Source: Paenibacillus xylanivorans (GTDB lineage Bacteria > Bacillota > Bacilli > Paenibacillales > Paenibacillaceae). Taken from it: 64,000 nt of DNA. Position numbers and translations under genes: made by a program. The stretch is from the NCBI RefSeq assembly GCF_001280595.1, contig NZ_LITU01000081.1:395366-459365 (forward strand). Direction: 5' to 3'. Positions 36,102 through 45,001 of the stretch are shown here, one piece after another. Below the pieces are notes generated by a model. The model did not search any database and had not been told where the DNA came from. It saw nothing but the letters and a program-made list of their open reading frames with translations. The first letter of the stretch is position 1, and each line of letters opens with the position of its first letter.

Positions 36102-36563
36102 TTGAGCACAACGAACATTAAATCTACCGTGGAAGAAATGATCCAACCCTACTTGAACGAACAAGGCTTCGAGCTGGTTGACATCGAATACGTCAAAGAA
36201 GGCAGCAACTGGTTTTTACGGGTGTATGTCGACAAAGAGGGTGGCATCGACATCGATGATTGTGTCTTGATCAGTGAAAAGCTAAGCGCCAAGCTGGATG
36301 AGAACGATCCGATTCCGACCATCTATTTCCTTGAAGTGTCTTCTCCCGGTGCGGAGCGTCCACTGAAAAAACCGGAGGACGTTACCAAATCCGTAGGCAA
36401 AAATGTATTTGTTACAACCTACGAGCCGGTAAATGGTATAAAGGAATTTGAAGGCAAGCTGCTTTCCTTTGATAACGGGGAACTTGTGATCGAAGCAGGC
36501 AAGAAACAGCATGCCATTCTTTATGACAAGGTCGCGAGTGCGCGCCTGGCCATTCTGTTTTAA
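36102..36563 (+). CDS. rimP: Ribosome maturation factor RimP
   Basis: A 153-residue protein for 30S maturation. It shows EEMIQPYLNEQGFELVDIEY, LEVSSPGAERPLKKPEDV and a C-terminal Sm-like domain. The TTG at 36102 follows GGAGG by nine bases and gives the normal N-terminus (STTNIKSTVEEM); a frame 19 codons longer begins in the leader and is rejected. First gene of the operon leading to nusA and infB. Confidence 0.95.
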   Translation: MSTTNIKSTVEEMIQPYLNEQGFELVDIEYVKEGSNWFLRVYVDKEGGIDIDDCVLISEKLSAKLDENDPIPTIYFLEVSSPGAERPLKKPEDVTKSVGKNVFVTTYEPVNGIKEFEGKLLSFDNGELVIEAGKKQHAILYDKVASARLAILF

Positions 36564-36596
36564 GTGCCTTGTTCACTTTATTAATGAAAAAAGACA

Positions 36597-36660
36597 CATC
36601 TCACGATAACGGCAAGGTGCTCATGAGTATAGAGCCTTTCGCCGTTTTACGTATGAGATG
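36597..36660 (+). other. Intercistronic stem-loop between rimP and nusA
   Basis: CATCTCA (36597-36603) pairs with TGAGATG (36654-36660); AACGGC (36608-36613) pairs with GCCGTT (36641-36646), and AAGG with CCTT inside. No T-run follows. It may be a processing or stability element that separates rimP from nusA levels. Confidence 0.55.
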
Positions 36661-36687
36661 CCATGTTTGAAAGGGGGATCAACATTC

Positions 36688-37785
36688 ATGAGTATGGATT
36701 TTATTGAAGCAATGAATGAATTGGAGCGGGAAAAAGGGATCAGCAAGGATGTGCTGTTTGAAGCGATCGAGGCAGCGCTCATCTCCAGCTACAAGCGAAA
36801 TTTCAACACCGCCCAGAATGTGCGTGTTGACATGAACCGCAATACGGGTGTTATCCGGGTATATGCCCGCAAATTGATCGTGGAAGAAGTCCTGGATTCA
36901 CGTACCGAAATTTCATTGCCTGCTGCACGAGAGATCAACCCACACTTCCAGCTGGAAGATATTGCGGAGATTGAAGTTACGCCGCGTGATTTCGGACGTA
37001 TCGCCGCACAAACTGCCAAACAGGTAGTTACCCAGCGGATTCGTGAAGCCGAACGCGGCCTGATCTACAACGCTTTCGTTGATAAGGAAGAAGATATCGT
37101 TACGGGAGTGGTGCAGCGTCAGGATTTGCGCAATATCTACATCGATCTGGGCAAAATCGAAGCGGCTTTACCGCTGACCGAATTGATGCCGAACGAGAAG
37201 TTTGTTCATGGTGACCGTATTAAAGCGTACATCACCAAGGTCGAGAATACGACCAAAGGGCCACAAATCATTTTGTCCCGTACCCATCCGGGCCTGTTGA
37301 AACGTCTCTTTGAACTGGAAGTACCTGAAATTTTTGATGGTGTAGTTGAGATTCGCTCCGTCGCACGTGAAGCAGGCTTCCGCTCCAAGATTGCCGTTAA
37401 TTCCCGCAATGAGGAAGTTGATCCGGTTGGATCATGTGTAGGTCCTAAGGGAATGCGCGTGCAGACCATTGTGGGTGAGCTGCGCGGTGAAAAAATTGAC
37501 ATCGTTCGTTTCTCCGACCAGGTAGACGAATATGTGGCTAATGCACTTAGTCCTTCCAAAGTATTGGAAGTTCAAGTATTCGAGGAAGAAAAGATGGCTC
37601 GGGTTATTGTTCCTGACTATCAGCTGTCCCTCGCCATTGGGATCAAAGGCCAAAATGCCCGATTGGCAGCCAAACTGACCGGCTGGAAAATCGACATTAA
37701 GAGCGAGAGCCAGGCGGAACAGGAATTCGGCAGAGAGAAAGATTCTTCTTTGGAAATGCACCAAGATTCCGTCTCCGTCGACTAA
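36688..37785 (+). CDS. nusA: Transcription termination/antitermination factor NusA
   Basis: A 365-residue NusA with an N-terminal RNA-polymerase-binding domain (MSMDFIEAMNELEREKGIS), an S1 domain (about 135-200) and two KH domains (DPVGSCVGPKGMRVQTIVGE and LSLAIGIKGQNARLAAKLTG). It has no C-terminal acidic repeats, as usual in Bacillota. ATG at 36688 follows AAAGGGGG; the upstream ATG at 36658 is inside the intercistronic stem. It modulates pausing and intrinsic termination. Confidence 0.97.
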   Translation: MSMDFIEAMNELEREKGISKDVLFEAIEAALISSYKRNFNTAQNVRVDMNRNTGVIRVYARKLIVEEVLDSRTEISLPAAREINPHFQLEDIAEIEVTPRDFGRIAAQTAKQVVTQRIREAERGLIYNAFVDKEEDIVTGVVQRQDLRNIYIDLGKIEAALPLTELMPNEKFVHGDRIKAYITKVENTTKGPQIILSRTHPGLLKRLFELEVPEIFDGVVEIRSVAREAGFRSKIAVNSRNEEVDPVGSCVGPKGMRVQTIVGELRGEKIDIVRFSDQVDEYVANALSPSKVLEVQVFEEEKMARVIVPDYQLSLAIGIKGQNARLAAKLTGWKIDIKSESQAEQEFGREKDSSLEMHQDSVSVD

Positions 37786-37813
37786 AGTAAAGCACGGGGG
37801 GGGGCGCTAACGT

Positions 37814-38122
37814 ATGAAAACCAAAAAAGTACCGCTGCGCAAATGTGTGGCGTGTCAGGAAATGATGCCCAAAAAGCAGCTGATCCGTATCGTTAAAACG
37901 CCAGAGGATGAAGTGCTGATCGATTTGACTGGCAAAAAGTCCGGACGTGGTGCCTATTTATGCGGCAAAGAGTCCTGTTTTAAGCTTGCACTCAAAAACC
38001 GGTCTTTAGATCGGGCGCTAAAGGGCAAAGTCTCACCGGAAATTTATGAGCAATTGGCAGCTGATTTTGTCGCGGTAGAGGACGAATTCATAGCAGCACA
38101 GGAGCGTGAACATGATGAATAA
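37814..38122 (+). CDS. rnpM: RNase P modulator RnpM (YlxR)
   Basis: A 102-residue YlxR/DUF448 protein with the signature PLRKCVACQEMMPKKQLIRI and the conserved KSGRGAYLC. The Bacillus subtilis homologue has been reported to bind and modulate RNase P. The ribosome site overlaps a run of nine G residues (37796-37804), which is unusual. It overlaps ylxQ by a few bases. Confidence 0.94.
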   Translation: MKTKKVPLRKCVACQEMMPKKQLIRIVKTPEDEVLIDLTGKKSGRGAYLCGKESCFKLALKNRSLDRALKGKVSPEIYEQLAADFVAVEDEFIAAQEREHDE

Positions 38123-38441
38123 TAAAACATTGTCTTATCTGGGACTCTCCATGCGTGCAGGCAAACTTGTAACAGGTGAAGAAATTGTACTTAAAGCGAT
38201 CCGTTCTTCCGAAGCTAAAATGGTTATTGTTGCGGGTGATGCCTCGGCCAATACACAAAAGAAATTTCGCGACAAATGCGGGACATATAAGGTTCCACTA
38301 GTGATCGGATTTGACCGGGATAGTCTGGGTTCAAGTATCGGTAAAGAAACGCGGGTTGTTCTTGCAGTAACGGATCGAGGGTTTGCAAAAATGATCTCCA
38401 AGCAAGTCGGTATAATGTCGGAGGTGGAGTATATTGAGTAA
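38112..38441 (+). CDS. ylxQ: L7Ae/L30e-family RNA-binding protein YlxQ
   Basis: A 109-residue member of the L7Ae family that binds kink-turn RNA; sequence begins MMNNKTLSYLGLSMRAGKLV and contains MVIVAGDASANTQKKFRDKC. ATG at 38112 is eight bases after AGGAG and is preferred to the GTG at 38106. It overlaps both rnpM and infB, so the three are coupled. Function in the cell is not firmly known. Confidence 0.93.
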   Translation: MMNNKTLSYLGLSMRAGKLVTGEEIVLKAIRSSEAKMVIVAGDASANTQKKFRDKCGTYKVPLVIGFDRDSLGSSIGKETRVVLAVTDRGFAKMISKQVGIMSEVEYIE

Positions 38442-41016
38442 ACAGGAAAACAAGGATAAATTGCGAGTTTATGAATATGCGAAGTCCCTTAATATGAGTA
38501 GCAAAGAAATTATAACCATTCTTAAAAAGCTGGATATTCCCGTAAACAATCATATGAGTGTTATGGAGAATGGTTCAGTCGGTAAGGTGGAACAATTTTT
38601 TAAAGATATAAAATCCACTGCCGCTTCCAAACAAAACAACGAAGCAAAATCCGTTGCTACTTCGTCAGTGCGCAGTGACAAAACAGTGGACAGCAACAAA
38701 CCGGCCGGCGGAGTGAACACGCCGAAAAGCAGTAACACATCCGGTAGTCCCGTACAAACAAAAATACAACAGGAAAAGCAGGTAGGTATGAACAATAGAC
38801 CAAATTCCAACAATAACAATGGCTCCCAAAGACCTAGCGGCCAAGACAGCCGCAACAGAACGAATTCTTCCCAAGGCTCAAGCCAAGGAGGACAATCAAG
38901 TAATCGTCCAAGACCTGCTCAAGGTGGACAAAGCAGTACAGCATCCCGCCCGCAAAGTACGGGGCAACGTCCATCGAACAGTGGTGGCGGTCAAACAAGA
39001 AGCGCAGGCCCGAACAGCGGTGGCAACACTGGCACTGGCGGCAACCGTACTGGTGGCCAAGGACAGAGCTCGGGACAAGGCCAACGCAGAGGCGGCCAAG
39101 GTAATTCCAGCAATAACAACAATAGCGGCAATCGTTCGAACAGCGGTGGCGGTGGACGTCGTTATGACGACAACCGTGGCGGCAACTTCCGCGGTAACCG
39201 TGGCGGCAAGAACAATCGCAATAGAAATCAACAACAGTACCAACAACGTGAGAAAATTGATAACACACCTAAGAAAATCATCGTACGTGGTGACATGACT
39301 GTTGGTGAAACAGCGAAGTTGCTTCATAAAGATGCTTCCGAAGTCATCAAAAAACTCATCGCAATGGGTGTTATGGCAACGATTAACCAAGAGCTTGATA
39401 TCGAAACCATTCTGTTGCTTGCTGGAGAATTCGGTGTTGAGGTCGAAGTGAAAATTGTCCTTGAAGATGACCGCTTCGAAACACTGGAAGAAAATGATGA
39501 ACCTGCTGACTTGCAAGCTCGTCCACCAGTAGTTACGATCATGGGTCACGTTGACCATGGTAAAACAACATTGCTCGATGCGATTCGTTCAACGAATGTA
39601 ACGGGCGGAGAAGCCGGCGGTATCACACAGCATATCGGTGCTTATCAAGTTGAAATTAATAACAAAAAAATCACGTTCCTGGATACACCGGGTCACGAAG
39701 CGTTTACCGCTATGCGTGCACGTGGAGCACAGGTTACCGATATGACGATTATTGTTGTAGCTGCAGATGACGGTGTTATGCCACAAACCGTTGAGGCGAT
39801 TAACCATGCTAAAGCTGCTGGGCTGCCAATTATCGTAGCTGTCAACAAAATTGACAAGCCGGGTGCAGATCCGGATAAAGTAAAACAGGAATTGACCAAC
39901 TATGAACTCGTTCCGGAAGAGTGGGGCGGAGATACCATCTTTGTTAACGTTTCGGCGAAACAAAGAATGGGTCTGGAAGGTCTGCTTGAAATGATCCTGC
40001 TCGTTGCAGAAGTGAACGAGTACAAAGCGAACCCGGACAAACGTGCCCGTGGTACAGTGATCGAAGCCGAGCTGGATAAAGGACGTGGCCCAGTTGCCCG
40101 TATTCTCGTACAGCACGGCACATTGAAAGTTGGAGATGCTTTTGTTGCAGGTAACTGCTTCGGTCGCGTACGTGCGATGGTGAATGACAAAGGTCGCCGT
40201 TTAAAAGAAGCTGGACCTTCAACACCTGTAGAAATTACCGGTCTGACTGAGGTTCCAGGTGCGGGAGATCCGTTCATGGTGTTTGAAGATGAGCGTAAAG
40301 CGCGTTCCATCGCTGACAAACGTGCAATTACACAACGTGAATCCGATCTGGGTACAAACACTCGTGTGACACTGGATGATCTGTTCCAGCACATCAAAGA
40401 CGGAGAAATCAAAGACCTGAACGTAATCATTAAAGGTGACGTACAAGGTTCGGTTGAAGCATTGAAAGGCTCCCTTGCGAAAATCGAAGTTGAAGGTGTA
40501 CGCGTGAAAATTATTCATAGCGGCGCTGGTGCAATCACGGAGTCCGACATCATTTTGGCTGCAGCATCCAATGCTATCGTAATTGGTTTCAACGTTCGTC
40601 CTGATAACCAGGCGAAATCGACTGCAGATCAAGAGCAAGTAGACATTCGTATGCATCGCGTAATCTACAGTGTCATCGAAGAGATTGAACAAGCGATGAA
40701 AGGTATGCTTGATCCGATCTACAAAGAAAAAGTAATTGGTCATGCTGAAGTTCGGAGCACATTCTCCATCAGTAAAGTGGGTACCATTGCTGGATGTATG
40801 GTTACCTCGGGTAAAATTACGCGTTCAGCGGAAGCACGCGTGATTCGTGATGGTATCGTTCTTTACGAAGGTAAGTTGGATTCCCTGAAACGCTACAAAG
40901 ATGATGCCAAAGAAGTAGCTCAAGGCTACGAGTGCGGTATCACGCTGGATAAATACAATGATCTCAAAGAGGGCGACGTTATTGAAGCCTTCATTATGGA
41001 GACCGTACAACGATAA
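38434..41016 (+). CDS. infB: Translation initiation factor IF-2
   Basis: An 860-residue GTPase that delivers initiator tRNA. A short N-terminal IF2N module (LRVYEYAKSLNMSSKEII) is followed by about 200 residues of Asn/Gly/Ser/Gln/Arg low complexity (residues about 70-275), a second IF2N module, the G domain with GHVDHGKTTLLDA from about residue 370 and DTPGHEAF, then domains II-IV. TTG start after GGAGGTGG. The low-complexity block is more Asn/Gly-rich than the charged linkers usual in this factor. Confidence 0.97.
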   Translation: MSKQENKDKLRVYEYAKSLNMSSKEIITILKKLDIPVNNHMSVMENGSVGKVEQFFKDIKSTAASKQNNEAKSVATSSVRSDKTVDSNKPAGGVNTPKSSNTSGSPVQTKIQQEKQVGMNNRPNSNNNNGSQRPSGQDSRNRTNSSQGSSQGGQSSNRPRPAQGGQSSTASRPQSTGQRPSNSGGGQTRSAGPNSGGNTGTGGNRTGGQGQSSGQGQRRGGQGNSSNNNNSGNRSNSGGGGRRYDDNRGGNFRGNRGGKNNRNRNQQQYQQREKIDNTPKKIIVRGDMTVGETAKLLHKDASEVIKKLIAMGVMATINQELDIETILLLAGEFGVEVEVKIVLEDDRFETLEENDEPADLQARPPVVTIMGHVDHGKTTLLDAIRSTNVTGGEAGGITQHIGAYQVEINNKKITFLDTPGHEAFTAMRARGAQVTDMTIIVVAADDGVMPQTVEAINHAKAAGLPIIVAVNKIDKPGADPDKVKQELTNYELVPEEWGGDTIFVNVSAKQRMGLEGLLEMILLVAEVNEYKANPDKRARGTVIEAELDKGRGPVARILVQHGTLKVGDAFVAGNCFGRVRAMVNDKGRRLKEAGPSTPVEITGLTEVPGAGDPFMVFEDERKARSIADKRAITQRESDLGTNTRVTLDDLFQHIKDGEIKDLNVIIKGDVQGSVEALKGSLAKIEVEGVRVKIIHSGAGAITESDIILAAASNAIVIGFNVRPDNQAKSTADQEQVDIRMHRVIYSVIEEIEQAMKGMLDPIYKEKVIGHAEVRSTFSISKVGTIAGCMVTSGKITRSAEARVIRDGIVLYEGKLDSLKRYKDDAKEVAQGYECGITLDKYNDLKEGDVIEAFIMETVQR

Positions 41017-41041
41017 GCAAGGAAGCATGAGGTGAACAACA

Positions 41042-41401
41042 ATGGCTAAGGTTCGTACAGGTAGAGTGGGCGAGCAGATCAAGAAAGAATTAAGTCTGCT
41101 CATCCAGTCTGAACTGAAAGATCCTCGTATCGGTTTTATTACTGTAACGGGAGTCGAAGTAACAGGCGACTTGTCGCAAGCCAAGGTTTATCTGAGTGTC
41201 TTCGGTGAACAGGAACAAAAGGATAACTCGCTTAAAGCGCTGGCAAAAGCAAATGGATTTTTGCGTACCGAACTGGGCAAGCGTATCCGTTTTCGACATG
41301 TTCCCGAGTTGATATTCAAGATCGATGAATCGATCGCATATGGCAGCCGGATTGAGAAGCTGCTTGGTGATATCGGTACCGACAAGAACGAATCCGAGTA
41401 A
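41042..41401 (+). CDS. rbfA: Ribosome-binding factor A
   Basis: A 119-residue KH-type factor for 30S maturation and cold adaptation. It starts MAKVRTGRVGEQIKKELSLL and contains DPRIGFITVTGVEVTGDLSQ, the family motif. Tightly packed between infB and nrnA. Confidence 0.97.
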   Translation: MAKVRTGRVGEQIKKELSLLIQSELKDPRIGFITVTGVEVTGDLSQAKVYLSVFGEQEQKDNSLKALAKANGFLRTELGKRIRFRHVPELIFKIDESIAYGSRIEKLLGDIGTDKNESE

Positions 41402-41420
41402 CAGAATAAAGGAGACGGCA

Positions 41421-42398
41421 ATGCACACTTATGAACAGGCGCTTCAGGACGGAAAGAAATTTCTGCTGGAGCATGATGATTACCTGGTCGTGTCGCATGT
41501 ACAGCCGGACGGTGACGCAGTCAGCTCGACGGTAACGGTGGGCTGGCTGCTGTCATGTCTGGGCAAGACATTCACGATGATTAATGAAGGTGAGATTCCA
41601 CAGCGCATGCATTTTTTGTGGGAAGCTGGCAAGATCGTGAACATGACCGAACAACCACCGGAGCGGAAATATAAAGCGATAATCTGTGTGGATTGTGCAG
41701 ACTTTTCCAGAGTAGGCCTGACTCGTCATTATTTCGAAGAAGATGCTGTCATTTTAAATATTGATCATCATCCGACCAATGACGCGTATGGCACAGTAAA
41801 CATCATTAAGCCAGACGCTGCAGCAACGGCTGAAATTCTGTTTGATTTCCTTAATCTTTTCCCAGTGAATTGGAATAAGGATGTGGCTACAGCAGTCTAT
41901 ACGGGATTGCTAACAGACACAGGTGGATTCCGATATTCTAATACGAGTCCTAATGTGATGACCACCGCATCCAAATTGCTTGAACATGGTGTGGACGGGC
42001 CTTATCTCGCACAAATTTTGCTTGAGCAGGTGACGCTTCCCCAAGTTCGTATATTGAATCAGGCACTTTCAACTCTGCAAATGACTGGCGATGGCAAGAT
42101 TGCTTGGGTTGTCATTACACCAGAAGATATGATCGCTTGTGATGCGGCCAATGAAGATCTTGAAGGAGTAGTTAATTACCCGCGTAACATTCAAGGTGTG
42201 GAAGTGGGAATCTTTTTCAAAGTGATCAATGACAATGCCGTCAAAGTATCTCTCCGGTCAGCTGGCAAGGTTGATGTTGCCTCGCTCGCACAGAACTTTG
42301 GTGGAGGTGGACATGTCCTCGCAGCTGGATGTCGCGTAGAAGGCAAGTTGGAAGATATCGTCGCACTAGTGCTGAAGCAGGTGAATACTCAATGGTAA
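41421..42398 (+). CDS. nrnA: Oligoribonuclease/pAp phosphatase NrnA (DHH family)
   Basis: A 325-residue DHH/DHHA1 phosphoesterase that degrades nano-RNA and pAp. It has SHVQPDGDAVSS, ICVDCADFSR, the NIDHHPTND DHH motif and the C-terminal FGGGGHVLAAGCRV. ATG at 41421 follows AAGGAGACGG; a frame 32 codons longer begins inside rbfA and is rejected. It overlaps truB by seven bases. Confidence 0.95.
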   Translation: MHTYEQALQDGKKFLLEHDDYLVVSHVQPDGDAVSSTVTVGWLLSCLGKTFTMINEGEIPQRMHFLWEAGKIVNMTEQPPERKYKAIICVDCADFSRVGLTRHYFEEDAVILNIDHHPTNDAYGTVNIIKPDAAATAEILFDFLNLFPVNWNKDVATAVYTGLLTDTGGFRYSNTSPNVMTTASKLLEHGVDGPYLAQILLEQVTLPQVRILNQALSTLQMTGDGKIAWVVITPEDMIACDAANEDLEGVVNYPRNIQGVEVGIFFKVINDNAVKVSLRSAGKVDVASLAQNFGGGGHVLAAGCRVEGKLEDIVALVLKQVNTQW

Positions 42399-43315
42399 AA
42401 CCATTTGAAGGCGTACTTCCGGTGTACAAACCAGCGGGATTTACGTCTCATGATGTAGTAGCCAAAATGCGTCGCATTCTCAAAATGAAACGTATTGGTC
42501 ATACAGGCACATTGGACCCGCAAGTTACTGGCGTACTTCCTCTTTGCCTTGGACGGGCAACACGTGTGGTGGAGTACATGCAGGAGCTTCCCAAGGAGTA
42601 TCTGGCAACGCTACGATTGGGTCTGTCTACAGACACTGAGGATATGACGGGTGAGGTTATTGAGCGGTCGGAGACGGCTGTTGAGGTGACACAGGAGCAG
42701 GTTCAGCAGGTGCTGGAACAATTCTTGGGCACCATCTCTCAGGTTCCACCTATGTATTCTGCGGTCAAAGTGGATGGGAAACGTCTCTACGAGCTTGCTC
42801 GTGAAGGGAAAACGGTAGAGCGCAAGAGTCGTGAAGTTACGATCTATGAACTGGAATTGACAGGGATTGAGAATCAGGGTGACACCACGGATATATCGTT
42901 CCGTGCTTTATGTTCCAAAGGGACATATATTCGAACATTATGTGTAGATATCGGCAGGAAATTGGGATATCCGTCCACAATGCTACAATTGGAGCGCACG
43001 ATATCGGCTGGCATTTCCGCTGATCACTGCCTTCGCTTTGAAGAAGTGGAACAACGCATGATTGATGGAACGTTAGCCGAGGTGTTGATTCCGGTTGATG
43101 AAGCTATCTCTTCCATTCCGGCTCACACGGTTGGTGCTGATCAGGCCAAAGGAGCACTTCAAGGCCAGAAATTGTCGGCGCGTTTGCTCGAACCGCCTGC
43201 AGAGCAACCTGGACTACTGCGGTTATATGATCAGGATGGGACTTTTCTGGGGATATTTGAGCGGGATGAATTGAAAGCAACGGTGAGAGCTGTTAAAGTC
43301 TTTTTGCCGGAATAA
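42392..43315 (+). CDS. truB: tRNA pseudouridine-55 synthase
   Basis: A 307-residue TruB that makes pseudouridine at position 55 in the T-loop. Catalytic Asp42 lies in GHTGTLDPQVTGVLPLCLG, and the thumb and C-terminal PUA-like part are present. The ATG at 42392 starts before the nrnA stop, with AGGTGA upstream. Confidence 0.97.
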   Translation: MVKPFEGVLPVYKPAGFTSHDVVAKMRRILKMKRIGHTGTLDPQVTGVLPLCLGRATRVVEYMQELPKEYLATLRLGLSTDTEDMTGEVIERSETAVEVTQEQVQQVLEQFLGTISQVPPMYSAVKVDGKRLYELAREGKTVERKSREVTIYELELTGIENQGDTTDISFRALCSKGTYIRTLCVDIGRKLGYPSTMLQLERTISAGISADHCLRFEEVEQRMIDGTLAEVLIPVDEAISSIPAHTVGADQAKGALQGQKLSARLLEPPAEQPGLLRLYDQDGTFLGIFERDELKATVRAVKVFLPE

Positions 43316-43381
43316 AGAGGTTCCTGGTTTGAGTGGTGGTACTCAAGCCTGACCTATCAAGTGAAATGCAGGTGAATGATT

Positions 43382-44320
43382 GTGAAAACCGTAATGCTAA
43401 CCTATCCGCAGACGTTACATTCGGCTGTTCAGGGCACACATCCCCAAGTGCTCGCGATTGGTCAATTTGACGGGCTGCATCTCGGACATGCAAGTGTCAT
43501 TTTGTCAGCTGTCCGCATTGCACGCGAAACGGGCATGCAGGCAGCGGTGATGACCTTTCATCCTCATCCGAAGGAAGTTATGCGCAAAGGGGATTACGAG
43601 GGTTATCTAACTCCCTTGAGAGATAAAGAAGACATCCTGGCAGAGATGGGTGTAGACGTACTCTATGTGGTAGAATTCAATGAGGAGTTTTCAAGATTGA
43701 CGCCGCAGCAATTCGTACATGATTTGCTGCTTCCGCTTCAGACTCGAACAGCGGTAGTTGGTTTTGACTTCCGCTTTGGTCACAAGGGAGCAGGGGATGA
43801 GCAGCTTCTTCGCACATTGGGAGAAGGCGAAATGACGGTGGAAACTGTACCTCCGTTCCTGTTAAATGGTGAGAAGGTAAGCAGTTCTCTCATTCGTGGC
43901 CTGTTGAAGCGTGGAGAACTGGACGAAGCCAGTCAATGGCTCGGACGACCTTACAGCATCAGAGGAACCGTAATTCATGGGGAGAAACGTGGACGGACCA
44001 TTGGTTTTCCTACCGCTAACCTTGATCTTACAGATCATTATGTTACGCCAGCGAAAGGCGTTTACGCTGTTCGAGTACAGTATGGGGAGCAGGAACTGCG
44101 TGGCGTCATGAATCTCGGTGTGAAACCTACCTTTCATGAAAACGGGATGAAACCTACGTTTGAGGTGCACTTGCTTGATTTTGATGGGCAGATATATGAC
44201 CAGGAATTAAAGGTTGAGCTCGTTCACTATATTCGTGCAGAACGAAAGTTTGAATCGATTGATGCCTTGATCAGTCAGATTCGTGAAGATGCATTAACCG
44301 CCGCCCGCCTGCTTTCTTAA
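43382..44320 (+). CDS. ribF: Bifunctional riboflavin kinase/FAD synthetase
   Basis: A 312-residue enzyme that converts riboflavin to FMN and FAD. The N-terminal adenylyltransferase has AIGQFDGLHLGHASVI and FHPHPKEVM; the C-terminal flavokinase has GEKRGRTIGFPTANLDL. GTG at 43382 lies six bases after AGGTGA; an ATG two codons earlier abuts that site. A small TTGAGT/ACTCAA hairpin lies in the spacer after truB. Confidence 0.95.
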   Translation: MKTVMLTYPQTLHSAVQGTHPQVLAIGQFDGLHLGHASVILSAVRIARETGMQAAVMTFHPHPKEVMRKGDYEGYLTPLRDKEDILAEMGVDVLYVVEFNEEFSRLTPQQFVHDLLLPLQTRTAVVGFDFRFGHKGAGDEQLLRTLGEGEMTVETVPPFLLNGEKVSSSLIRGLLKRGELDEASQWLGRPYSIRGTVIHGEKRGRTIGFPTANLDLTDHYVTPAKGVYAVRVQYGEQELRGVMNLGVKPTFHENGMKPTFEVHLLDFDGQIYDQELKVELVHYIRAERKFESIDALISQIREDALTAARLLS

Positions 44321-44346
44321 GGCTCAGGACAAAATACAGGTTTACA

Positions 44347-44376
44347 TTTACTTTGTCTGGGCAACTATGATATAAT
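44347..44376 (+). promoter_or_regulatory. Probable sigma-A promoter of rpsO
   Basis: TTTACT (44347-44352) and consensus TATAAT (44371-44376) with an 18-base spacer, directly after ribF. The -35 box is weak. Confidence 0.6.
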
Positions 44377-44383
44377 GTACTAC

Positions 44384-44479
44384 GTTGTCGTTTGAGACGA
44401 CAGATAACCTTGGCTTGGTTGCTTGCTCTCACCGGCGGTGACGAGGCTAATGGCGATTATAATGAAGGAGGTGAATAGG
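44384..44479 (+). promoter_or_regulatory. rpsO leader, candidate S15 autoregulation site
   Basis: TGTCGT (44386-44391) and ACGACA (44397-44402) form a perfect six-base hairpin at the very start of the transcript. A GC-rich stretch (44430-44450) follows and the strong ribosome site AAGGAGGTGA ends it. S15 leaders that bind S15 are known in Bacillota (Geobacillus); a fold prediction is needed to say whether this one matches. Confidence 0.45.
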
Positions 44480-44749
44480 ATGGCATTGACTCAAGAACGT
44501 AAACAACAACTGATCGACGAGCACAAAACTCATGAGTCCGATACTGGATCACCTGAGGTGCAAGTTGCTATCCTTACGGAAAACATCAGAAGTTTGACTG
44601 ACCACTTGCGTACGCACAAGAAAGACCACCACTCACGTCGTGGACTTTTGAAAATGGTAGGTCAACGTCGTAAGCTTTTGGCTTACGTGAAAAACAAAGA
44701 TGTTAAACGTTACAGTGTACTGATCGAAAAACTCGGATTGCGTCGTTAA
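44480..44749 (+). CDS. rpsO: 30S ribosomal protein S15
   Basis: An 89-residue S15, starting MALTQERKQQLIDEHKTHES and containing LRTHKKDHHSRRGLLKMVGQ. It binds the central domain of 16S rRNA early in assembly. ATG at 44480 follows AAGGAGGTGA; an upstream extension of 19 codons lies in the leader and is rejected. Confidence 0.98.
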   Translation: MALTQERKQQLIDEHKTHESDTGSPEVQVAILTENIRSLTDHLRTHKKDHHSRRGLLKMVGQRRKLLAYVKNKDVKRYSVLIEKLGLRR

Positions 44750-44772
44750 TTATCGTACATGTTTTCAAAATC

Positions 44773-44839
44773 AACCTGGCTGTTATCCGTCATTCCTTTG
44801 TCTAAAAGGACAAGCGGAGCTTACAGCCGGGTTGTTTTG
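44773..44839 (+). terminator. Long-stem terminator after rpsO
   Basis: AACCTGGCTGT (44773-44783) pairs with ACAGCCGGGTT (44823-44833), with an inner TTGTC/GACAA stem, followed by GTTTTG. The T-tract is interrupted. Confidence 0.6.
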
Positions 44840-44874
44840 TAGATGAACATGTTGCCATATATTTGTAGCTAATG

Positions 44875-44897
44875 GCTCCGCAAGGAGCTTTTGTTTT
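44875..44897 (+). terminator. Second terminator between rpsO and pnp
   Basis: GCTCC (44875-44879) pairs with GGAGC (44884-44888), loop GCAA, followed by TTTTGTTTT. Confidence 0.65.
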
Positions 44898-45001
44898 GCA
44901 AGTGAGCATGTTGCTGTGGAGTTAATGAATGCAGGACAAGCAGGAAATACTGTGAAAATGCAGAATCCATTGTGTTAGGAACGAATAAAAGGAGGGATTT
45001 C

